Shown here: positions 34,827 through 47,077 of the stretch, piece after piece
How the letters are laid out: every line of letters begins with the position of its first letter
Numbering within the stretch: position 1 is the stretch's first letter
Position numbers and translations under genes: made by a program
Notes under the pieces: generated by a model
Databases searched by the model: none
What the model saw: the letters and a program-made list of their open reading frames with translations, nothing else
What the model was told of the DNA's origin: nothing
Origin: Pleurotus djamor
Lineage: Eukaryota; Basidiomycota; Agaricomycetes; Agaricales; Pleurotaceae
Assembly (NCBI GenBank): GCA_029747585.1
Contig: JAPEVF010000178.1
Span: forward strand, 1 to 64,000
Reading direction: 5' to 3'
Length of the DNA: 64,000 bases

Positions 34827-36063
34827 TCAATCACACCAACTACCCCCATCAACGGTAAGTGTTTGTCCTGAATGATGTCAAACAATGAGTCAATATCTCG
34901 AAAGTTAGTTAACAATTCCAGACCTGATATGTAGCTGGATTGTTCAGACGCGAGGAAAGAGACCAAGTTGGCAACGTCGTCAACCTGTCCAACTCGGTTT
35001 ATCGATGGCGCAACCGTCTATTTTATCAAAAGTGACTAAGTAAAGATTGATTCTCCGCCTACACCAGAATAACTTACCGCTGCTTGCGTCAGAGGATCAA
35101 CCTTGGAAACAACTTCCAACACTAAGGAATTGTTGGTTTCTCGATGATCTACAAAGAATTTGCAAGTGTGCTCACTTAGTGGGGTGACTACTGGACCGGG
35201 TGCGTAGGCATTCACTGTGATACCATGACTTCCGAATTCGCCGGCTGATAACGGGCAGATTGATTCGAATGGAATAAGAAATGCCAATATTTGAAGAATT
35301 GGGTTCTTGACTCACCTGCAGATTGCGTCAAGAACCGGATAGCAGCCTTAGTACTGCTATATATAGGTAATAAAGGAAGGCTTAGCGGACACAAGCGATG
35401 AGAACGAGGGGGACGAAGTCTCTGAAGTACGAACCTCTTTTTCCTGATGTAGATGATGCGCCTGAGTTTCGGATGAGTGTGGTTGAAAATGCAGAGGGAT
35501 GGTAACATATTACCAATGATTCTTCCCCCGCGCTTCTGCTCAATCATCACCTTGGCAGCTTCTCTGTAGCAAAGGAATACCCCCCTGTAATTGACGGCGA
35601 ACATTTTGTCGATGTCATCTACAGATGCTAGAAACATAGCCTTTAACGTTAACAGCGGTTGCGCCGGGGCGTGTCGCAACCGAAGCTTACAATCCAGGAT
35701 CGATCTCATCCAACAGATACCGGCATTGGCGACCATCTGAGGAGTGAATGAAAGAGTCAAATGAAGTTAGACCACGAAAACGACGACACCCACGACATCG
35801 AGACCACCGAGCTCAGAAACCGTCTTCAATACTAAGCTCTGGACGTCCTTGTCGCTCGAGACATCAGCTGCGATACCCAAGACTTTGACGTTTGGGTGGG
35901 CGTCTTGAATCTCCTTACTAACGGCGTCCAATAGCTCTTGTTTACTCGGGATGTCACTGATGACGACGTCCAGTCCATCGGCGGCGAGACGTGCGGCTAT
36001 ACCTTGACCGATGCCTTGAGCGGAACCGGTGACTATGGCTACGCGGCGGGACTGGTTGACCAT
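34827..36063 (-). CDS. Short-chain dehydrogenase/reductase (SDR copy 2), possible frameshift at the active site
   Basis: Paralogue of the SDR genes at 18.3 kb and 36.5 kb. The ATG at 36063 gives MVNQSRRVAIVTGSAQGIGQ with the cofactor motif. Then ISDIPSKQELLDAV, DVSSDKDVQSLV, NAGICWMRS, FAVNYRGVFLCYREAAKVMI and KRGGRIIG. The catalytic motif is PIYSSTKAAIRFLTQSAG (YxxxK). FGSHGITVNAYAPGPVV follows, and the end reads GQTLTVDGGSWCD. The exon carrying YxxxK is one base shorter, between its acceptor and the Tyr codon, than the same exon in copies 1 and 3. With the obvious splice sites the frame is therefore lost exactly there. All other exons splice in frame. Either a recent pseudogene, a sequence error, or an alternative acceptor. 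Confidence 0.72.
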
Positions 36064-36494
36064 CTAGTGAGATAGATAATGATGGTAGGTAACTGCAAGA
36101 GTGACGAGTCTTAGGGAAGGGAAGGGGTAGAGAAAACGACTTACCTAGTAAAATCATGATTCTTAGTAGGCTCGGATAAGGTCTGATGGTGATAGTAGAT
36201 TGACGCTAGTTTGAGGGCGTTGAGGATAGCAATCAATTTGAACGGTGGATGGACGTGCATGTCATGATCTTAGTCAAACATCGTGCACCCGGCCTGTAAT
36301 TGGAAGTTGGTCACTTAATTAGTCCCCGTACAGTTCGCATCTTTTTCTCTTTTGGTCGAGAGCACACACGCAAACTTGATGAGAATGCTTCAAGCCAGTA
36401 TTGCACGGTATAGAAAATTGATCCATTACCAATGCTTGGTACATTCTACGGCCACCCATTTATGGTAAGCTGTGAGCTCATGTATTTCACAAAT
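36064..36494. other. Intergenic, no gene recognised
   Basis: About 430 bp between two SDR paralogues of the same orientation: promoter of copy 2 and 3' end of copy 3. Nothing else is seen. Confidence 0.5.
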
Positions 36495-37711
36495 TCAGTC
36501 GAACCAAACCCCTCCGTCAATAGTAACCGTTTGCCCTGCAATACGATCACTTTTCTAGCCCACGAAAGAATTGATATAGATCTACTCACCGGAAATATAG
36601 CTAGACTGTTCCGAGGCCAAGAAGGAGACCAGATTGGCTACATCAACAGGCTCGCCGACGCGCTTGACGGCGGTCATTTGAACATACTGTCAAGAACAAT
36701 AGGTTAGGCGATGAATACGGTGCTTCAGGGAAGATGACGTTACCGAATCTTGGCTAGGCGACTCCGCGTACTTGTCAGTCTGCTCCTTAAGGCTCATGAC
36801 TACAAGGAGAAGAATATCAGTCATTCTCCAACAAATGTGGGGGATATGATACTTACTCAACGGGGTGATGACGGCGCCGGGTGCGTAGGCGTTGACTGTA
36901 ATCCCAAAGCTGCCGAATTCGGCGGCTGTCAGAGCGTGACTAGCATGAGCTACTGTTCACCAACACAAATGAGGAACCTACCGGCAGATTGAGTCAGGAA
37001 ACGGATGGCAGCCTTCGTGCCACAGTAGATAGACATCATCGGATAACCTACAGACAAGCATTAGCGAAAGATATACTACCCTATGACGGTCCTTACCTTT
37101 CTTCCCGGTACTAGAAGAGGCACCTGTAGTACGGGTGAAGGTCGAACGCTTTTGAACGGCGAAAGTAGAGTAGCTTACCGATGATGCGTCCACCGCGCTT
37201 CTGCTCAATCATTACCTTGGCAGCCTCCTTGTAGCAAAGATAGACACCTCGGTAGTTAGTGGCAAACATGTTATCGATGTCCTCGACTGTGCCTAGAGAA
37301 CATTGAGTATGAGCAACGAACGTACGCTCTAGAGTACGGTCTCACTCTCAAGGATCGGTTTAATCCAGGCAGTTCCTGCGTTCGCGACCATCTATCGAAG
37401 GAGGATAGTATGTGTACTAACGGTCGGAAATCAAAACTTACCACATCAAGTCCTCCAAGCTGACTGACCGTCTGAGCGACGAGGTTCTTGACGTCGTCTT
37501 CGACAGAGACATCCGCGGGGATGACGACAACCTTGACGTTCGGACTGGCGGCCAGAATACATTCACGGACAGCGTCTAGCTGGTCGCGCTTAGTGGGGAT
37601 ATCACTAATGACGACATCTAAGCCATCGGAAGCGAGACGAGTCGCGACAGCCTGCCCGATTCCCTGGGCGGATCCGGTGATGACGGCAACACGACGATGA
37701 GGAGTAGACAT
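36495..37711 (-). CDS. Short-chain dehydrogenase/reductase, diacetyl/acetoin reductase-like (SDR copy 3)
   Basis: Third SDR paralogue, about 260 residues, frame open. The ATG at 37711 (MSTPHRRVAVITGSAQGIGQ) is preferred over an upstream in-frame ATG at 37780 because it aligns with the starts of copies 1 and 2. Further motifs are ISDIPTKRDQLDAVREC, ADVSVEDDVKNLVAQTV, an NAG exon ending WIKPILE, FATNYRGVYLCYKEAAK, KRGGRIIG, and the catalytic YCGTK in MMSIYCGTKAAIRFLTQ. FGSFGITVNAYAPGAVITPL and VDVANLVSFLASEQSSY follow, then the end GQTVTIDGGVWFD. Probably a cytosolic NAD(P)H-dependent carbonyl reductase. The substrate cannot be assigned from sequence. Confidence 0.85.
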
Positions 37712-38958
37712 GCTGAGAGGGTGGTTTATGGGTTGTAAGAGGCTGGAGAGGTCGAAGCTGATGCTTTGTTGAACCTCCAAGACGACTATTCAGCGCTTTT
37801 TGAGTTCATGATGAAAGAGCGCGCAGGGCTAAGCAAGGCGTTGGTGTGAGCTAAACGCACGACCTTGAATCCAGGGTGGTACATCCTACGGAGCGAAGGA
37901 TCTTTGTTGAACACGCGGATTTGACCTGATAAACCGACAGGATCGACGTGATATCGCCGTGAGCGCGAACGATGATCTGCGCGGAAGGACATCCCGAAGG
38001 TATGAGCAAGAGTTGTCATACGAAAGTGACAAAAAGGAGATTATGGTAAGGGCAAGGTAAGGGTTTTGATTATCGATCGGAATTGTTGAGAGCGCTCACC
38101 TGGCTTCGACAAGTGCGCAGCGCTGGCAAGAAAGTCAGGGTGGGGATACGACCCATGACCAGCACAGACAGAACCCGAGTGCGACGACGGCTGAGCTGTT
38201 GCCGTCACCAGCCAGGTATGTGTACAAGGTACTGAGTTCTGCGCGTTTGACCATCCATAACCTTGCAATTGGCGGATTAAGTACAAAACGCGAGAAAGTG
38301 GTCTTCACTTGATATGAGAGGTCATTAATTCATTCATTGTTCAATGTATGAACCTTTGAATTCACCGACGTACCACTTCGGTCGTCTGGATGGGCACAGA
38401 GCCTCAGCTTTCTTAAGGGTTCTCCCAGACTGTCCGACTCTTGCTGTCCTCAAGACCTTGCGGAACTTCAGCGTAATTGATTCGATGCTTTTTTGGTCCG
38501 ATACTCGTGTATTGTCCGAATTCTGCAGTGATAACATACAGCTGTGGGATTTTAGGAGCGAGGATATCGAAAACGTTGCAGGAGGATGGGGGAACAGGGA
38601 TGGTTGGTTGGTCGTCGGAACCAAGGCCCAAGGAAGGCTCGATCACGCGCGAGGTGAATCAGGAGCTCCTATAGGGTCAGTTAGGAGAGAGCAACCAGAA
38701 ATGCGACGGTGTTCCGAGTCAAAGGCTCTATCAGCAGCAGCCTGAGCTAGCTTCAAGCCATATCTATCCGCTCTAATACCGCACAGACCATGATACTCAC
38801 GCATCTGTGACACAGATGGCTCCCTTCGCGCACATTCAGATGTAACCCTGATGTTGCGGTTGGGGCTAGGGACTATCGTACAAACGAGGTGTATGTATGT
38901 CTGACAGTCTGATAGTCTGTTATCAAAGACAATAAAGCGGAGCAAAGGGGGAGTGTGA
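37712..38958. other. Intergenic, no gene recognised
   Basis: About 1.25 kb. Overlapping open frames of 65-133 codons occur on both strands near 38344-38745 without recognisable motifs, signal peptides or splice logic. The left part holds the promoter of SDR copy 3. Confidence 0.45.
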
Positions 38959-40602
38959 TCATAAGGTCGTCGCGGATGAGGGCAGATAAATACGGTCACT
39001 GTTTACTCTATTCTCCGATTCGTGGGACTGCCTTTTGAGGTTGATGAGAATCCGAGTACCGGCCACGGATATGACAGGAACCCCAAAGCAGTAGAAGAAA
39101 GTAGTTTGAACCGGCTAAAGACATGTCAGATAACGCAAGACGTGAGCCGAAAATGTTGACCTGAAGTTTCACCCAAGTCACTGCGAGGATTAGGTAGACA
39201 AGGAGTATCCTGTTATAGTACAGAAGGTGGTGAGGATGATGTGGCTACGGGAAGGTAAGTGCGAAACGAGGGTTACGTACACCAAAAAGTGAAGAACCGA
39301 GTCCCTCATGATGGTGCGCATTAGCTCGATACTTCTAAAGCGTGCACCACGAGAGCGTCGAATATGAGAAATCGTGGGCAAGATGACCAGAATCACAGCG
39401 GCAGTGTCCACCGCAAGCGATGGAAGCCTAGAACAGTCCGAGTCAGCCGGGGAATGGTCTCCTTGGATCAGGATGTGCGTATGTGGATGTGTGGATCGTA
39501 CATTGAGAAAAATATCCCGCGAGGCTGCGACTCGCTGAAGCAAGCGAATTCCCCAGGGTTCCAAGGAACGGCCACACGGTGATTCTCATAAGTAAAATGA
39601 AGGAAGATATAAATTTGGCTGGCGAGATTCGCAGCGAGGAGGAAGATTAGGAAGGCGGCGATCCGTTTGTCTCGGCGATAAACAGCGTAAACGCGACATG
39701 CTAGGATTAGTTGGACGCAGAAGAGGACAGATACACCTGTTGGGGTTGAACGTGTTGAACGTTGAGCGTTGACGTTGAGCACTTAGACTTGAGAGTGAGA
39801 GAAAGAACGGGGCACGGACCTGACGCCTGCGCGATGTGTCCGCTCCATGCTAGACCTTGATGCAGAAGCGCGTTCGTTCCATTAGTTATGTAGTGACAAT
39901 GTCGTTGAATGCAACGAGGAAGCACATACAGCTATATTAGAACCGCTTCAAGGGTCAGATCGACGTGGGTGCAAGCGGTGACACTTACAACTAGAATGAC
40001 AGAAAATGAGCGGCTGTTTCATAAGTACTTACAAGAAATTAGACGTACTTTGTCCGATTTATACGGGAAAAATGCGACTAGATAAGATAGATATCAGCTA
40101 CACGCAGACGGAAATTGAATTGAGTAGGGTAGCTGTACTACCTACGACATTGAATATCATCCAGAACATGGTTTGATATCGATTCTACTCCTTCTCAGTG
40201 CTCGAACTCGAAGATTGAGATAAGAGGATAAGTGGAAAGGGGACGTACAACATGGAAAAGGATCCGAGCCAGCGTCCATTCCCCGGACTGCAATGAGATC
40301 GCGTTTGAGTGGGAAGAGTATAGAGTATACCTCCGCTCGACGGCTTACCCAAAAGAACCGAGACTATGTATGGGTGATGGTCAAGGAACGAATGCGAAGG
40401 GCGGTATCGAGGGAAACGGTACCTCATTGGGTAGGGTGACAAAGTAGTCCCATACGAAGAACGCAAAAGAAGAGGCTAGGGGATGGGGTAAAGGTGAGGT
40501 GACGCGGTGGTTCGCAGCGAAGGCGCACGAACCTTGAGCATACTGAACAAGAGCGTAGTCCCTGGCGGCAGCGGCGACTGCATCCTTCGAAGCTTGGTCC
40601 AT
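38959..40602 (-). CDS. DUF6533 family multi-pass membrane protein (paralogue 6)
   Basis: Same family and exon plan as the + strand cluster but inverted. The ATG at 40602 gives MDQASKDAVAAAARDYALV and QYAQ. Exon 2 reads SSFAFFVWDYFVTLPNE. The 2-nt exons are 39989-39990 (TT on the - strand) and 39930-39931 (CT). They join the exon starting at 39855 to read K-F-C-L-A-W-S-G-H-I. The long exon carries VQLILACRVYAVYRRDKR and PWNPGEFAC. A later exon reads RSIELMRTIMRDSVLHFLV. The last reads FGVPVISVAGTRILINLKRQ and stops at 38959 after SSATTL. Two unresolved bases near 40685-40698 lie just upstream of the start. Function unknown. Confidence 0.83.
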
Positions 40603-43600
40603 TTTGGAGGTGAGTTGGCGAAGATCCTTGGGATGTTCGTGTTTTATCAGAGACGGCGATAGGATGGAAGCTTCCAATCATCAGNAAAGTGAAACCTNAC
40701 AGCAAAAGTGAATCGTGATGAACTGCGGAAGATCCAAATCATCTCAACTTCGCGAAGCTGGGATAGGTGGGCATCTGCCATGGCATCGAAGCCATTAGTA
40801 GCCCAACCAGTCGAGCAGATGTGCAACCGCAGGGTGGATATGCCGGCTCGCAAAGGGCATTCCTTAGCATTTCCGTCGGGGATTTTTGAAAAATTGTGAA
40901 GGCACATCAAACAGCAAAAATGTGGCCGGCCGTGTCCACTGTTATATTTTTGGAGTCTGTGGAGAAATCAAAGCGACGCAATACAATACAGAAATAAACA
41001 GCGCACTCATCGACCTCAGAATACACAAGATGATGGAGAAGCTGGTTACCGATGGAAAGTGGAGCGGCAATGATTGCATCGTCAGGTCAGGCGCTGTACT
41101 CGTGATTGACACAACGACATTAGGATAGGGTGGCTGTCGGCGCACGAAGACCACGAAACAACCTCTAAGAGATGGTAGTAGATAGAAAAAGGTGATGACT
41201 GGCCATTGGCTACCTGAGCCATCGTTGGACGCGAGGGTTGATACGAAGTGAGCTCGAGCTGGTGTTCCCAAGGAATATAAAAAACGGACGACACCGCGGC
41301 AAAAAAAAAGTCACTCAAGAGTCCAAGCATACTTGGAGCTTGAAGACCGCAATTAGCATCTGGGTATGAGTGCATGATTATCAGCTTTGTTGGGAGCGAA
41401 CGGCAGCGAAGTATACTGTACGCCCCACCAATACGCCGGTTCCCAGTCTATTCTCCGAGTAATGGAGGATTCCCTCACTGACACGGTAGGTATTTTCCTG
41501 ATGAGCTGAGCATCGTTGCTGAGCGTGAGTTGGCACAGGAGATGGGAAGGAATTCGAGCAGTGTGCACTGCGGCGAAAACGGGCAAGCCTGAGGTTGTAC
41601 TTCTTCCTGTCACTCGTCAGGCGGTTTACCTGTCAAGCACCGATCCCAGATAAGTACCTCTGGGGAAACAAGCAAAACTCGATAAGCGTGAGGAGAGTCA
41701 GAAGAGACACCCACACCATACTCTATGTTTCCGTCCCAGTTTGAGGGGTATGGTTCATGTTCGCGTGTGAGGCTAGTCTAGACCATGACGTCATATGGAT
41801 GGTCCGGGATGAGTTCCGATTGGTCGATCGGCATTGGCCCCGTGGCTTTTTCCCGCTGACGCGTTCGCTTTCTTGCTCACCGCCGTCACCAACGCCGAAG
41901 CACCTTTGGCAATGTGTCCGACCCGCTCTCTCCCGAGTCATCGATAGACGAATTCGACCAATCGTTCCTCTGAATCCCTGCCCTTTCCGACGCGACTTCC
42001 TCTTCTTCAAGGTTGGCCGGGTGATTGACCTCGGGATCTGCCATTGGGGGCAGGTCCGAATGTGTGAACTACTCCCTTCTTACTCACAGAGCTTCTGCTC
42101 TCCACTGTACCCAGCCATTTTCAAGCTTGTACTGTGGTGAGTTACTCGATGATTCTTGATTCTGATATGTGTCTTTAACGGAAATGCCTAGCGTTCCGAC
42201 TCCAAGCCTTAGGGCTGTATGTAATACAAGGAATTTCGATCATCAAGTTCTCCAAAATTCCGCGTTCAAAGCCGGAGAAAAAGAGAATGCTATCGATGCT
42301 GTCCAGGAGGCAAGACCGCACAACTGCGAGCACGATGCCCCAGTTACCCATCTTCGTCTAACTGGTGGGCTTGCTTTTTTATCCTCCTTTATGTCTATGA
42401 ACTAAGCGGTACTCTTTAGGACGCCAGTCTCGAGAAGGAGCACCGTTCCACGTTATTTGAACCGCCCTCGCCCACTTGGTCACGTCCCTTCCCCGGGTTC
42501 ACCGTTCTGGCTCATCAGACGTCAACGAGCATCCAGGTCCGCCTACTGAAGCAAGGCGTCAACAGCTCGCAAGGGGATCAGCGAGGGAAACCGCAGAGGA
42601 GGATGGTACACAAAGGACGACACACGGCCAGCCTACATCTCTTTCAGCCTGCAATCACGGCTGGACATCGGGGAGCGACCATGGCTAGACTTCGCTGGAA
42701 AAGCGGAGGTATCAATGCCTCGACGCCGGATGTCGGAATCATTCCGCTATCCATCTACCACCATCTCCTTCGGTCGATCACACACTACCCTTTGCTCGTG
42801 TGCGTACGGTCCTGGTGGATGAACGATGAACGTTTTGCGAGGGCGGGGGACGATGAGGAGAAGAGCCTTTTCAGGCCGAATTGAATACTGAGCGCAGAAA
42901 AGTCGACGAAGGTGGATGAATAAAATCCGAATGTCGATGAACACTACAGTCTACGATCTCATCGCCCCCGGTGAGCACAGCGTTCCTGGAAGTACTTCGT
43001 GTTACTGATGTTCTTCGGTTCTCTGTAGCCCCATCCCGACACCTCCCGCCTTGTGTCTCTCACTCGTGGGTGCTAGGCCTGAGGTTATATCATGGCGTCG
43101 AACATGATATTACCGAGTACACCCTCATGATGACACTCTTCCCATGCTGCTTCTGTCGAAGCTCCAAGTATGTGTCCCCCACCTCGCTAGGCTATGGCGG
43201 CAACGGGGTGTATGTTCCTGCCTTTGTTGGTGGACCATCCCCCTCCGCGATTCTTCACGCCACACATCTCCCGGTGTCCGTATAGCAACGGTGCTGGTGG
43301 ATATACGGCCGTGACGCTGTCTAGAATGAAGGACAATGTCAATCGGACGGACCTGAGACATCATCCCGCTTACAGTCTCCCGCCTCCCTCTCTGGTGTCT
43401 ATGCCCTACCGTGGACTTCGATGAAACGTTAATCACCATGAGCTCGGGTTTACTCATCATGTTCCTCACAACCATGTTCTCCGTTACCCGCGCCCGGCCC
43501 CTCAGCCTCTCCAATATTTCTTTGCACCCGCGACTGGGTTCGCTGTTTGCCGTTGTTGTTCAAAGCTTTCATCCCCAGCGCAGTCTTCTTGGACTGCCAA

Positions 43601-44333
43601 GCGGGCCACTAGAGGACATTGGCTTTGAAGTTTGGACTTGAAGTCGATCCACCGTGTGCGCTAGCTGAAGGAGTATCAGTCTCCTTGTTGTCGGGAAGAT
43701 ACTTCTTTAAATGGTGCCTGGGGGTTGATGGGGTGTCTGGAAGATTGACTTGGATGCTGTTGGTGATGGTCAGGGATGAGTGTTGAATTCGTAGCGAGCT
43801 GAGACGTAGTCACGGCAACGGTGGTGGCGGCGTTGGTGGTGCAGCATTGTTAGCTGACGGCGTTGGGTACCTGGCGAGGGAAAGAAATGCTGCACGAAAT
43901 TTGGTTCGGCCATAAGGACCGGATTATAGGCGTAATGATCATGGACCATCTTGGCAGACGCGATCTCTCACTCACCCAGCCGCTCGTACTCCTTGGAAGC
44001 TTGCCGCCCTCGATTCCATCGTCATCCTCCTCGGTGGGCGCTCTCATTCCTGCTATGTTTCTATCACGGAGGGTGGTCAATGACGGGGTTGTTGAGGATG
44101 GAGAGTGGTGATGGGAGTTGGAATGGCAGGGATGACCAGACTGTCACGCCTAGAGTAGGGCTTTTTGCCACCCGCCGTTTTTACCAGCCCCTCTTACCAT
44201 ACCTCGTTCCGTATTCCGTACACTTATAGCTAGAGTAGAGTACTAGTCAGATACTCGATGTATAACTTGATCACCGCTGTTAAACCTATGTAGAGGTCAT
44301 GTTGAACACATGGAAGGGGATCTCGCCACTGTA
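40603..44333. other. 3.7-kb region without a recognised gene
   Basis: The longest stretch lacking an assignable gene. Open frames of 60-129 codons occur in all frames (for example + strand 41757-42140 and 43411-43641, - strand 43125-43514). None shows a family motif, and neighbouring frames do not splice into a convincing protein. A reading at 42430-42690 (RSTLFEPPSPTWSRPFPGF) is protein-like but unassigned. It may contain decayed genes or transposon remains. No terminal repeats were seen. Confidence 0.4.
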
Positions 44334-45938
44334 CTACCGCAAGGCAGAGGACGAAAAGAGATACATCGAATCATTCATGATACGTCTAGAGACATCTGAT
44401 TGTCGTTTGAGACTGATCAGGATGCGTGTACCCGCAACAGAAATAATGGGAATTCCGAAGCTGTAAACAAAGTAGGTCTGCACATTCTACGGGAATTATG
44501 AGAACTCCGCACACGAATCACGGCGAACAATTCGACATACTGGGAGTTTGAACCAGGCCAGCTCTATCGCAACGTAAACCAAAAGGATTCTGCAACGAAA
44601 GGAGTCCATTGAGCCTGAGGTCTTGAACAAAACCATATGCGCAAAGCATACTCACACAACAAAGTGCAGGACGGAGTCCTTCATGATTTGAAGCATGAAC
44701 CCAACACCTCGAAGTCCTACCCGTTTAGAGGAGCGGATATGCGAAAGTCCCTGGAGGACGACTAGACTCAACGCCGCTGTGTCGAAAACGAGGGAAGGAA
44801 TTCTACGGGATGATTATCCACAGGTCAGTGACAGGTTCACGAAGCCAACCTGAGAAGTGAAAGAAATCTCACATGGATAGGAATAGTCCCCGGGGTTGAC
44901 CGTGGCTGCCCATACACGTATATACGCCTGGTTTCCAGGGTAGAATTTCTCGAGGATTGTCGGAGGCGAAGTGCAGCAGGAGGTAAATCTGGGTAATGAG
45001 GTTGGTAGTCAACAGAGCGACCAGGAGGGCAGCGATGCGCCTGTCGCGTCGGTAGAGTCCGTAGACTCGGCAGGCTAAGATTAGTTGGACACCGAAAAGG
45101 ACACAGCAGGCTTTCGGGGGTGGGATTCAGTGAGTTAGCCACATTGATTGATACTGAAGGGCTTTACTCACCAGAGGCTTCGGCGATATGTTTTCCCCAT
45201 GCCTGACCTAGATAACAAGGTCACTCATGGCGGATGGAACCCATGATGAAGGGAGCTTACAACTACAGGATACATTCGCGACATTCACAGTGAGCCCAAC
45301 GGGGAAGCATGAAACGCGATACATACAACTTGAATAAAGTACACATTAATGAGAGGATGTCGTAGATTACATGACGACGTACTTTCTCAGATTTGTACGG
45401 CACGAAGGCAGCTGAATGAGATATCAACCGCTCAGCAATCATCACACTAGGATTGAGCTGCTCTCTTACCGGCAATATTGAAGATCATCCACGCCATAGT
45501 TTGATAGCGGTTCTGTCAAGTCCATGGTTTCAGTGCTTGCCGTAATGAGCAGCGCAACCATGTAACGTACCAGGTAAAAGAGGACTCGTGCGTATGTCCA
45601 TTGTCCAGACTACGAACAGCGTGTTCGAGACAAGCGACAGTGGGAGTCATTGTACGGATGCTTACCCAAAAGTATCGAGACTTTGGGGAAGGTAAGAACG
45701 GAGTATCAACCAAAGTGAATGGAAATCTACGCACCTCATTCGGGAGGGTAACGAAGTAATCCCAGACAAAGAAAGTGAACGACGAAACTGAAGTGATGCA
45801 GTATGAGGGCATGACGCGCTTCTGAATTGAAAGATAGAACTGACCTTGGGCGTATTCGACAAGGGAGTAGTCTCTGGCCGCGGAGGTGAGCTTGCGGATG
45901 GCTTCTTCGATCTGAGCTTGCTGAGTGGCTGGGTCCAT
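44334..45938 (-). CDS. DUF6533 family multi-pass membrane protein (paralogue 7)
   Basis: Closest to paralogues 2 and 3. The ATG at 45938 gives MDPATQQAQIEEAIRKLTSA and then YSLVEYAQ. Exon 2 reads SSFTFFVWDYFVTLPNE. SRYFW, QWTYARVLFYLV, NRYQTMAWMIFNIA and AFVPYKSEK follow. The 2-nt exons are 45327-45328 and 45261-45262 (TT on the - strand). They join the exon starting at 45207 to read F-C-Q-A-W-G-K-H-I-A-E-A-S. The long exon carries VQLILACRVYGLYRRDRR and PWKPGVYTC. The last exon reads FGIPIISVAGTRILISLKRQ and ends LFSSSALR, very like paralogue 3. The frame is open throughout. Function unknown. Confidence 0.85.
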
Positions 45939-47077
45939 GTCATCAATGAGGTATTTGACGAGGAATCTCTGTTTTATAACGAACGCGACGGCGGGCTCTG
46001 GTTTCTGGTTTCAGAGACTTGGCGAGCGAGTAGTAATGATATGTCATCAAATGGCGTGACTGACCTCGAGGGAATCTTGCTTCAACAAGACTAAAATTCA
46101 CAAATACCTGAGATATCATCGCCTCGAGCACAAGGGTCCGAAGAGCGATCAAGCCATCACGACTGTCAAGATCAAAACATTGATTAAAATGAGATGGACG
46201 GGAATGTTGCGCGGAAAACTCACGATAAATTGACTGGAAAGGATTATTAAGGCCCACGCACTCATGTTTTACTCGGGAGATTGTATCATTTATCGACGGG
46301 AAGACTTTGATTTGGGCCGTCGTGGGTGATGAACGCCCTGAGCTTGATGAGCAAAGTTGAGAGTCCCGCCTATGGAATGATATAGAGCAATTGCTTACTC
46401 GCCTCAACCAGGTCCATTGAACCGGCGCAGCCACATGTATTCTTCACGTCCTCTAAGACCGTGATGCGTGGCCCATTGACAGCCTTATCAAAAATTTGTC
46501 GGCCGTTCGATGATGACTACAGAGTGAAGCCATCCATAGAGAAGAGACATATACGGGGTCGCGGGCATGCATGCCAGTGCACCCATCCTGGAGGTAGAGC
46601 GGAGATGAAGAAACGAACTTCGAGCTTCGGAATCTTCAGGGAGCCACGTGGTAAAGGCTCCTGATAGGACAGAGGAGTCCTCCTAGTCGCTTCCAAAGCC
46701 TCCCAGAACTTTCATTCCACTTCACGACAACCAAGCCAAGTCTTTCGCCCTACGTGGATTAGAGTACACACACTATCAACGACTTTTCTTTCATGATTTC
46801 AATCGCAATTCCTTTTCGCAATTTCTACTCCCCGATCGCGGCCCAAATCATTGCCGTCCCTAGAACCGCACGGTCAATATGTTTCGATTTGATTATTGCA
46901 AGTTGCAACGAAGATGAGTATGTGTCGGTGTTCGAGATTCTCGTCATTAGCTATACATTGGTGCTAGAATGACCGACGAGTACGGTGCAAGTCACACGTG
47001 TAAGCAATGTCGACGTTGCGGTCCTATAGCTGATCCTCCATATTGCTGTTGGATGAATGGTACGTTGAACGTTTCTT
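45939..47077. other. Intergenic, no gene recognised
   Basis: About 1.1 kb. A - strand open frame (45943-46434) abuts the start of paralogue 7 but has no motif. I leave it unannotated. Confidence 0.45.

Noticed and set aside
45943..46434. Minus-strand open frame of about 160 codons beside DUF6533 paralogue 7
   Set aside because: No motif, unusual composition, and it would occupy that gene's promoter.
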